This document shows positions 1 to 5,210 of a stretch of 5,210 nt of DNA, piece by piece. Origin of the DNA: DASXTB01 sp036505615 (GTDB lineage: Bacteria > Acidobacteriota > UBA6911 > JACQSX01). The DNA lies in contig DASXTB010000127.1 of NCBI GenBank assembly GCA_036505615.1, positions 1 to 5,210 on the forward strand. The letters run 5' to 3'. The position numbers and the translations under genes are program-made. Each line of letters begins with the position of its first letter. Position 1 is the first letter of the stretch. A model generated the notes under the pieces. That model was given only the letters and a program-made list of their open reading frames with translations, made no database searches and was not told the DNA's origin.

Positions 1-15
1 CCAACGGGGGGCAGT

Positions 16-780
16 ATGGAAAGGCTGATACCAAAATTTCGCTTCGGTCACATTGATCCGGCCGCCGTCGAGGCGCGCAGAGCCCGACGCGGGCCTGGTT
101 ACGAATTTTACCAGATTGTCCCTACGAATATCATGTTGGTCACTGCCGTTCTGGGCATAAAAGATTTTACCCGGGAGGCCGTTGAGGCCGCCATCCCAAA
201 CTATTGGAATTGCGTTGCGGCGCTGGCGGAAGAAAAGGTCGATGTGTTTGTCCTGGGTGGGACTCCCGTATCCGCGCAGTTGGGACGAGCCCGCATTCTG
301 AGGCTACTCAAAGAGGCGGAGGACAAAACCGGCATACGTGGTGACGCGCCTCTCGAAGCCGCCATTGCGGCGATGCAACACCTGGGATTGAAGAAGATAG
401 CGGTGGGAGGACGGTGGACAGATGAATTCAATCAGGCCGTCATACGATACCTGGAGGAAGGCGGTATCAACGTTGTCGGAATCACCAAGCGCGGCCAGTG
501 GGGAAAGGAGGCTTTTGCCATGTCGTTTGAGGAAGGCTTAAAGCTAGCGCTAGAGGTGGGCCGTGAGGCGGCTCGCCTGGCTTCCGATGCTGAGGCAATT
601 TTTGTTCCTGGTGGAGCCACAATGAGCCTCCACGTCATACCTGCTCTTGAGGAAGAATTTGGCAAACCCACCTTTACAAGAACTAGCGCGGAGGTCTGGC
701 GCAACCTTGTTTATCCGGGAGTTATTCCGCCCGTAAGCGGATGGGGGAAGCTGTTGGCCACCGGGAAGCAGCCCACATAG
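16..780 (+). CDS. Asp/Glu racemase-superfamily protein (maleate isomerase / arylmalonate decarboxylase-like), lacking the catalytic cysteines
   Basis: 254 residues, about the family's usual size of 240-260, probably cytosolic as no signal peptide or membrane segment is visible. The protein has the pseudo-symmetric two-lobe plan of the superfamily. Lobe 1 ends in a hydrophobic strand and loop at residues 75-86 (VDVFVLGGTPVS). Lobe 2 has the GLKKIAVGGRW strand at 124-134, a conserved-looking RGQW at 159-162 and the second active-site loop at 195-204 (IFVPGGATMS). Family members carry out cofactor-free racemisation, cis-trans isomerisation or decarboxylation using a cysteine in one or both of these loops. 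Here both positions are glycine (G81/G82 and G199/G200), and the only cysteine, C66, lies in a helix before the first loop. The reaction therefore cannot be named. ATG 16 is preceded by a G-rich stretch at 6-11, a poor and close ribosome-binding site. The frame stays open to base 1, so an upstream start is possible. It is convergent with the TctC-type gene, which ends 26 bp away. Confidence 0.85.
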   Translation: MERLIPKFRFGHIDPAAVEARRARRGPGYEFYQIVPTNIMLVTAVLGIKDFTREAVEAAIPNYWNCVAALAEEKVDVFVLGGTPVSAQLGRARILRLLKEAEDKTGIRGDAPLEAAIAAMQHLGLKKIAVGGRWTDEFNQAVIRYLEEGGINVVGITKRGQWGKEAFAMSFEEGLKLALEVGREAARLASDAEAIFVPGGATMSLHVIPALEEEFGKPTFTRTSAEVWRNLVYPGVIPPVSGWGKLLATGKQPT

Positions 781-806
781 TGAGATGCACGACCTAAGCT
801 AGCGCA

Positions 807-1898
807 TTAATCACCCACGAGCCTTTTAACCCTTTCGATCACCTCTGTAGGCTGATTCATAATTCTTTCAGTAAGAGCTTGTAGCTCTTCTCCCGAAGCC
901 GGTTCAATTTCCAATTTGGACTGTTTCGCCTCCGCCACGAGCTGCGAATCTTTTAGGGCTCTTGAGTAAGCCTCACGCAATATTCTCACTCGATCCGAAG
1001 GAACACTCGGGGGAGCCACCATCGGACGGCCATACTCGTTGCCGGCCAATATCACCTGCGCGACCCGGCGACTCACATCGGCGGTTTTGTATTTATCCAT
1101 AAGTTCTCCGAGAGTGGGAACCTCGGCCATTCTGGGATCTCTTTTTTCACCGCTCTGCGCCAGGTGACGATCAAAACCCTGGTTGTGCCATGTGACAAAA
1201 GGCTCACGGCTGAAATGGCCTGTGACGATCATGCCGCGGCAAATCACCTCGCCTTTTTCCATTGCCAGATCGATGGCATTACCGCTTTGATAGCCAATGA
1301 CCAGATTGAATTTGGCTCTAAGGGTCTCCTCAAAAATCTTTGCCAGCAAGAAAGTGCCGTCGGTAGAACCGGTCGCGCCACACCGCAGAGGCTCGCCCGA
1401 TTTCAGGATGTCATCGAAAGATTTGTAGGGAGCATCGGCACGGACAAAAAACATGACCTCGGTTTTTTCCATCGTGCCGATCCAACTGAATTTACGCAGA
1501 TCAAACTTGACCTCTTCCACCCCAGTGAGCTGCTGCATGTACCGGTGCGCCTGAAACATCCCCAACGTCAATCCGTCTGCTTTAGTCAGTCCATAAAGGT
1601 AATTCGTCGCCGCGAGACCGCCTGCGCCAGGCATGTTCTGAACAATCATGTTCGGATTGCCCGGGATGTGCTTCGGCATGTGCTTGGCGAAGAGCCGAGC
1701 CCAGAGGTCATAAAGGCCGCCGCTGTCGCTCCCGACAATGATGCGAATGGTCTTTCCCTGGTAAAAAGATGGATTCTGCGCATAGGCAATATCAGCGACC
1801 CACTTCCGACTCCCCACAAGCAAAGACAAGGAAAAAATCGAATTACTCAACACCAGGGTGAGACATATCACCGTGACGAGCGAGATCCTGTTTCTCAT
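807..1898 (-). CDS. TctC/Bug-family tripartite tricarboxylate transporter substrate-binding protein
   Basis: 363 residues; the family is usually 320-330, and the excess is a long N-terminal export signal. Residues 1-4 (MRNR) are basic, 5-29 are hydrophobic, and AYA at 38-40 gives a likely cleavage before Q41, leaving a mature protein of about 323 residues in the periplasm. The mature start has the family hallmark FYQGKTIRIIVG (45-56), followed by a glycine-rich SGG at 59-61 and PGAGG at 90-94, both part of the ligand cleft in known Bug proteins. The later AEVPTLGE and the C-terminal APPSVPSDRVRILREAY are also typical. These proteins bind small carboxylates or related anions and normally serve a TctA/TctB permease, but neither subunit is visible here, and orphan TctC proteins are common. 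The start is well supported: GGAG lies 7 bases upstream of the ATG (plus-strand 1906-1909), and no other early methionine is available. The ligand cannot be told from the sequence. Confidence 0.93.
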   Translation of the reverse strand: MRNRISLVTVICLTLVLSNSIFSLSLLVGSRKWVADIAYAQNPSFYQGKTIRIIVGSDSGGLYDLWARLFAKHMPKHIPGNPNMIVQNMPGAGGLAATNYLYGLTKADGLTLGMFQAHRYMQQLTGVEEVKFDLRKFSWIGTMEKTEVMFFVRADAPYKSFDDILKSGEPLRCGATGSTDGTFLLAKIFEETLRAKFNLVIGYQSGNAIDLAMEKGEVICRGMIVTGHFSREPFVTWHNQGFDRHLAQSGEKRDPRMAEVPTLGELMDKYKTADVSRRVAQVILAGNEYGRPMVAPPSVPSDRVRILREAYSRALKDSQLVAEAKQSKLEIEPASGEELQALTERIMNQPTEVIERVKRLVGD

Positions 1899-1903
1899 GT
1901 CAA

Positions 1904-1909
1904 CTCTCC
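1904..1909 (-). promoter_or_regulatory. Ribosome-binding site of the TctC-type gene
   Basis: On the minus strand the hexamer GGAGAG precedes the ATG at 1898, with 7 bases between GGAG and the start codon. This is a good Shine-Dalgarno match and fixes the start of the long signal peptide. Confidence 0.7.
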
Positions 1910-1934
1910 GTAATTCTGCTTTCCGTGCGGTAGG

Positions 1935-1949
1935 TCGCCGTGACGGCGA
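1935..1949. repeat. Perfect inverted repeat (6-bp arms, 3-nt loop) in the TctC-type gene's upstream region
   Basis: TCGCCG-TGA-CGGCGA forms a GC-rich hairpin or a dyad operator, 36 bases upstream of the ATG at 1898. On the plus strand it is followed by a T-rich stretch (1952-1968), which resembles a weak intrinsic terminator, but no plus-strand gene ends just before it. More likely roles are a hairpin in the 5' leader or a regulator-binding site for the TctC-type gene. It could also be chance. Confidence 0.4.
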
Positions 1950-2151
1950 ACTTTTATTTCTTTCTTTCCTGGTGAGTAATGTCAGTATTTTTCGGCATAA
2001 TAGACCAGCAGGTCGCGTGGACTGGGCTTCATCGGGAAGATTGTCGAGAAAGCAAAGCCAAACCCCGCGTACTGCCGCACCTTTAGAGATGTTTCCTTTT
2101 CCCTCGCTCAGACCCGCGCCCGCTCTCAGACTTTCACGGCTGTGGTGTATT

Positions 2152-2610
2152 CTATTGGGCTGTGCGAGAGCGAGACGCGTCTTTGATCGTCTCCGTGCTG
2201 GCTACCTCAAACCCTGATTTGCCCAGCAGCTCACAGAGCTGCTTTTCGGTCATGATATTCTTCCCCAATCCCTTTGGCAGCTTCACCCGGCAGCCGGTAA
2301 GCCCGTGGTACAGAATACGAATCAGGCAGCGGACGCGGTCCACGCCATTCGCCGGTGCCTTTTGTGGCTCGGTGAAATGGATCACCAGCCAATGAACGTT
2401 GTATCAAAGACCTCATCAGGAAAAAACGTCTTCCACTTGGAACGTCACGTTAGCAGCCTCGATCCGCTCCTTCGCCGGCGCGAGCATGCCCGGAGAAATG
2501 TCGGTGGCAACCACGCTGTCCGCCTTACCTAGCAGTACCAGCGTGTAAAAGCCGGTGCCGCAGCCAAACTCACAGCAAACGGCGGGGATGTCTCCACTCT
2601 CATTAACCAC
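2152..2610 (-). pseudogene. Decayed class I SAM-dependent methyltransferase, multiple frameshifts and missing N-terminus
   Basis: Three pieces of one methyltransferase lie in order on the minus strand but in different frames. Piece 1 (2610-2416) has SAM-binding motif I EFGCGTG (2571-2551), the acidic end of strand 2 in ATDISPGM, and FQVED, then stops at TGA 2416-2418. Piece 2 (about 2423-2385) resumes in another frame as FPDEVFDTTFIGW and stops at TGA 2382-2384. Piece 3 (2388-2152) resumes in the third frame as LVIHFTEPQK and runs through YHGLTG and NIMTEKQLCELLGKSGFEV to a TAG. Read together they give the normal order motif I, II, IV and a C-terminal helix. The first break falls at a run of six A (2421-2426), typical of an indel. 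Piece 3 also seems to lack the usual LKPGG turn after DRV, suggesting a short deletion. The 40-50 residues normally before motif I are absent. The substrate is unknown. Sequencing error could explain one shift, but hardly all of these defects. Confidence 0.75.
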
Positions 2611-2626
2611 GTGCTCACTTCTACCG

Positions 2627-2655
2627 TTGACAGCAACACGAATGGGCGTTACGAA
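2627..2655 (+). promoter_or_regulatory. Candidate sigma-70-type promoter for the CydDC-like gene
   Basis: A perfect -35 box TTGACA (2627-2632) is followed after 17 bp by TACGAA (2650-2655), a weak -10 matching the consensus at T1, A2 and A5. Transcription from about 2662 would give a leader of about 29 nt before ATG 2691. It lies in the right place, between the broken methyltransferase and the transporter, but the -10 is poor and the call rests on position as much as on sequence. Confidence 0.35.
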
Positions 2656-2690
2656 TGTTTAATTAGTGTTACCACAAATGGACATAAGAT

Positions 2691-5210
2691 ATGTATCTGG
2701 ATAAACGCTTGCTCCGGCTGACTCAAGGTGTCAGAACCCGTATCCTGGCTGCTGCGTTTGTAGGACTTTGTGCTGTACTCGCGGGGTTGGCACGGCTGAC
2801 CCTCTCCGGCCTCGTCATTGCCGGGGTTCTTTTGGGAAATCCGTTTTCCTCCCTCATTCTGCCTATCGGTGGGATCGTTGGTTGCACCATGCTGCGAGGG
2901 CTCTTTCAGTTTCTGCGCGATCGGATCAGCCAAGGGACTGCGGCGCGCGTCAAAGTCGAACTCAGGCGACAACTGTTCGAGCATTGCCTCGCCATGGGGC
3001 CGGGGCAGTTCGATCAGAGCCGAACCGGAGATGTTCTGACCATACTGGGCGAGGGCGTTGAGCGGCTGCAGGTTTTTTTTGGACAGTTTCTCCCGCAGAT
3101 GATCGTCGCCGGTTTGGCGCCCATCCTGATTTTTTTTCTCATGGCGTCCATCGACCTCTCCATCGGTTTCATCTTCCTCTTCTTTGCCGTCTTTACACTG
3201 GTAGGTCCCGCGCTCTTCTTCGTTTGTAGTCGAGAAAGCAGCCGTCGACGCCGTACGGCTTATGGAGCCTTGAGCGCCGATTTCCTTGACAGCATGCAAG
3301 GGATCTCGACGCTCAAGATTTTCGGGCAAAGCCGCGCTTGGGGCAACACCCTCGCGGAAAGGGCACATCAAGTTTACCGCGCGACCATGCGGGTGCTCGC
3401 CGTCAACCTTATGTCCAGTGGGATCGGCACCTTCGGCATTACTGCGGGCAGCGCCTCGGCCCTGGCCTGGGGAGCGTTCAAGGTAACGAACGGGGAGCTC
3501 GACCTACGCGCACTTGTGGTTCTTTTGCTTCTGGGTGCGGAAGTCTTCCGTCCGATGCGAGAGATGATCATCCTCTACCACCAAGGCTTCCTGGCCATGG
3601 CTGCGGCCGAAGGGATTTTCGGTATCATGGATACGCCGATTGAGGTTCGCGACGGGAACTCCGGTGAGGCCCCAAGCGTCCCGTCCGGTCTTCTCGAGCC
3701 TGAAGTGCGCTTCGAGAATGTCACCTTCGGCTATCAGAACGGCTTGCGTCCTGCGCTGCGCGATATTTCCTTTACGCTTCGCAAGGGCGAAAAACTCGGG
3801 ATCGTGGGGCCAAGCGGAGCAGGTAAGTCGACCCTTGTGTCACTGATGCTCCGTTTCTTTGATCCACAAAAGGGTCGCATTCTTCTCGGCGGCCGGGACC
3901 TGCGCGAACTATCTCTCAGTTTCCTGCGCCGGCATATCGCCGTGGTCGCCCAGGACACCTACCTTTTTTACGGCACTGTGGCGGAAAACCTGCGCCTTGC
4001 CAGACCGCAAGCAACGCAGCAGGAAGTTGAAGCCGCCGCCCGCGCTGCCAATGCGCATGATTTCATTATGGCGCTGCCCAACGGTTATGAGACTCTCGTT
4101 GGTGAACGGGGCGCTCGACTCTCCGGCGGTGAGCGGCAGCGCGTCGCCATCGCTCGCGCCCTGCTCATGGATGCGTCCATTCTCGTGCTCGACGAGGCGC
4201 TCTCCAGTGTCGACGCTCAGAACGAGGGGCTCATACAGGAAGCTCTGAGCCGGCTCATGGAAGGCCGGACAACCCTCATTATTGCGCACCGCCTTTCGAG
4301 CGTGATCGATGCGCACCGCATTCTTGCTCTGGAGCAGGGACAGGTCGTGGAGTCGGGTTCTCACACTGAACTTCTCCGAGCTAACGGCGTTTACGCCGAG
4401 CTTATGGCAGGCCAGCAGAACTCGTCCGACAAAGAAATCACGTTGCAGGTTCCCTCCTCCTCGAATGGTCTCACGCACGGTAATGGACAGTGGCCAGCCG
4501 CGAACGCGGTTCAGGATAGGACGGCTAAGACAAAACGCACGGCGCCATCGTTGCCGCTTTTCACGACATTGCAGCGTCTCTTGGGGCTGGTACGTCCTTT
4601 TGCTCTGAAAACAACGCTCGCGTTTTCGAGCGGTGTGCTGTACCAGGCCGCTTTGATCGGCGTCGGCGTTGCCGGCGCCCTCGTTGTTGGGCAAGTGATC
4701 CGGCACGGTGAGATTTTTTGGCCGGTGCTTTTGTTGGCGCTGGCGGTTGTAGCCACATCGGTTCTGTCCTGGGTCGAGCTCTGGATTGCCCACGATCTCG
4801 CCTATCAACTGCTTGCAGAGATGCGTATCGATATGTACGAAACCCTGGATCCGCTGGCCCCCGGTTACCTTTTACGGCGCCGCTCGGGAGATCTAGTGAG
4901 CATCATCAGCAGCGATGTCGAAACGATCGAAGTCTTTTTTGCCCACACCATCGCACCCGCTTTTGTCGCCGTTCTGGTCCCCGGCGTCGTTCTCCTTTCC
5001 CTCGGATTCATCGGCTGGCCACTGGCCGCGACGCTTCTTCCCTTCCTTTTTCTCGTGGCAGTCTCTCCACTCTTCTTCCAGAAACGTTCTGGATCACTGG
5101 GAGCCCAGCTACGAGAAACCATGGGGCAGCTCAACGCTCGACTGGTCGACAGCATTCAGGGTCTCCGCGAGATAGTGGGGTTCGGCGGCGAGAAGCGGTT
5201 CACCGCGGAC
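2691..5210 (+). CDS. Fused CydD-CydC-type ABC transporter (TMD1-NBD1-TMD2...), partial at the right edge
   Basis: A single open frame of 840 codons runs off the window with no stop. TMD1 has membrane segments near residues 18-40, 54-76, 133-175 (two), 240-262 and 272-292. NBD1 has Walker A GPSGAGKST (373-381), Q-loop Q421, signature LSGGE (477-481), Walker B ILVLDE (497-502), D-loop SSVD (505-508) and switch H533, so it should be ATPase-competent. A polar linker of about 48 residues (575-622) leads into TMD2. The two halves repeat with a constant offset of 620 residues: RTGD 111-114 against RSGD 731-734, and DSMQG 200-204 against DSIQG 820-824. The first half resembles CydD and the second CydC (WIAHDLAYQ at 698-706). 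The family exports thiols and/or moves heme across the inner membrane for cytochrome bd assembly. About 350 residues (the rest of TMD2 plus NBD2) should lie beyond the window. ATG 2691 is the first possible start, as a TAA lies in frame at 2685; its ribosome-binding site is weak. A general fused lipid/peptide exporter is the alternative. Confidence 0.88.
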   Translation, partial: MYLDKRLLRLTQGVRTRILAAAFVGLCAVLAGLARLTLSGLVIAGVLLGNPFSSLILPIGGIVGCTMLRGLFQFLRDRISQGTAARVKVELRRQLFEHCLAMGPGQFDQSRTGDVLTILGEGVERLQVFFGQFLPQMIVAGLAPILIFFLMASIDLSIGFIFLFFAVFTLVGPALFFVCSRESSRRRRTAYGALSADFLDSMQGISTLKIFGQSRAWGNTLAERAHQVYRATMRVLAVNLMSSGIGTFGITAGSASALAWGAFKVTNGELDLRALVVLLLLGAEVFRPMREMIILYHQGFLAMAAAEGIFGIMDTPIEVRDGNSGEAPSVPSGLLEPEVRFENVTFGYQNGLRPALRDISFTLRKGEKLGIVGPSGAGKSTLVSLMLRFFDPQKGRILLGGRDLRELSLSFLRRHIAVVAQDTYLFYGTVAENLRLARPQATQQEVEAAARAANAHDFIMALPNGYETLVGERGARLSGGERQRVAIARALLMDASILVLDEALSSVDAQNEGLIQEALSRLMEGRTTLIIAHRLSSVIDAHRILALEQGQVVESGSHTELLRANGVYAELMAGQQNSSDKEITLQVPSSSNGLTHGNGQWPAANAVQDRTAKTKRTAPSLPLFTTLQRLLGLVRPFALKTTLAFSSGVLYQAALIGVGVAGALVVGQVIRHGEIFWPVLLLALAVVATSVLSWVELWIAHDLAYQLLAEMRIDMYETLDPLAPGYLLRRRSGDLVSIISSDVETIEVFFAHTIAPAFVAVLVPGVVLLSLGFIGWPLAATLLPFLFLVAVSPLFFQKRSGSLGAQLRETMGQLNARLVDSIQGLREIVGFGGEKRFTAD

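Larger units (their letters stand above)
1899..2151. other. Intergenic stretch without a convincing gene
   Basis: About 250 bp between the start of the TctC-type gene and the end of the methyltransferase remnant. It contains the ribosome-binding site and inverted repeat listed separately, and presumably the promoter of the TctC-type gene, although no clear -35/-10 pair was found. On the minus strand, 1985-2107 is open for 41 codons before a TGA at 1982-1984 and reads like protein (including residues GFGFAFSTIFPMKPSPRDLL and YYAEKY), but it has no usable upstream start and I do not recognise it. An open plus-strand frame from 1858 to 2217 is rich in Arg, Pro and Ser and has no domain-like pattern; I do not consider it coding. 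Confidence 0.5.

Noticed and set aside
781..806. Bidirectional terminator between the convergent genes
   Set aside because: The 26-bp gap holds only a GCTAGC palindrome and no hairpin with a T-tract.
1164..1913. Long plus-strand open frame of 249 codons
   Set aside because: It lies antisense to the TctC-type gene, whose protein has clear family motifs, a signal peptide and a good ribosome-binding site. The plus-strand translation is rich in His and Arg with no domain pattern.
1935..1970. Intrinsic terminator on the plus strand
   Set aside because: The hairpin is followed by an interrupted T-rich tract, but no plus-strand gene ends before it (the nearest ends at 780), so a terminator has nothing obvious to stop.
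1858..2217. Plus-strand open frame of 119 codons over the intergenic gap
   Set aside because: It overlaps the TctC-type gene start and the methyltransferase tail, has no good ribosome-binding site and gives a low-complexity Arg/Ser/Pro/Leu translation.
2649..3371. Minus-strand open frame of 240 codons
   Set aside because: It is antisense to TMD1. Its highly charged, Glu/Lys/Gln-rich translation is what complementing Phe/Leu-rich membrane codons produces.
3909..4808. Minus-strand open frame of 299 codons
   Set aside because: It is antisense to NBD1, the linker and TMD2 of the transporter, whose motifs are unmistakable. The reverse reading is a by-product of codon bias.
1..5210. CRISPR array, tRNA/rRNA gene, insertion sequence or phage module
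   Set aside because: No spaced direct repeats, no tRNA-like cloverleaf in the gaps, no transposase motifs or terminal inverted repeats were seen. The gaps are too short for most of these.

Overview
This 5.2 kb window looks like chromosomal DNA from a GC-rich, probably Gram-negative and uncultured bacterium. The evidence is a secreted periplasmic binding protein of the tripartite tricarboxylate transporter (TctC/Bug) type, an Asp/Glu racemase-superfamily enzyme of a kind often found near such proteins, and high-GC codon use. The style of the binding protein (its long signal peptide and its YxGKTIRIIVG opening) recalls lineages such as Tectomicrobia, NC10/Rokubacteria or deltaproteobacteria-like groups. 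That is an impression only; no marker gene is present.

Layout. (1) 16-780 (+): a complete racemase / maleate isomerase / arylmalonate decarboxylase-like protein with glycine where the family's two catalytic cysteines normally sit. (2) 807-1898 (-): a complete TctC-type solute-binding protein, convergent with gene 1 across a 26-bp gap. (3) 1899-2151: about 250 bp with no convincing gene; it holds the binding protein's ribosome-binding site, a perfect short inverted repeat and a possible 42-codon coding remnant. (4) 2152-about 2610 (-): the broken remains of a class I SAM-dependent methyltransferase, spread over three frames and lacking its N-terminus. (5) 2627-2655: a candidate promoter. (6) 2691 to the window end (+): an uninterrupted 840-codon frame with no stop, reading TMD1-NBD1-linker-TMD2. 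It is the first 70% or so of a single-chain CydD-CydC-type ABC transporter. This is the largest gene in the window and it continues past base 5210.

How the parts relate. The racemase-like enzyme and the binding protein may belong to one uptake-and-catabolism function for a small carboxylic acid, but they are convergent, so they are not an operon, and no TctA/TctB membrane subunits are visible. The CydDC-like gene is separate. The family is tied to cytochrome bd assembly (heme and/or thiol transport), so cydA/cydB beyond the right edge would be the natural partners. The methyltransferase pseudogene between the two sides marks a decaying junction. No RNA gene, CRISPR array, insertion sequence or phage feature was found. 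The window is mostly ordinary; the points worth a second look are the cysteine-less active site, the fused transporter with a conserved candidate heme-ligand histidine, and the multiply broken methyltransferase.
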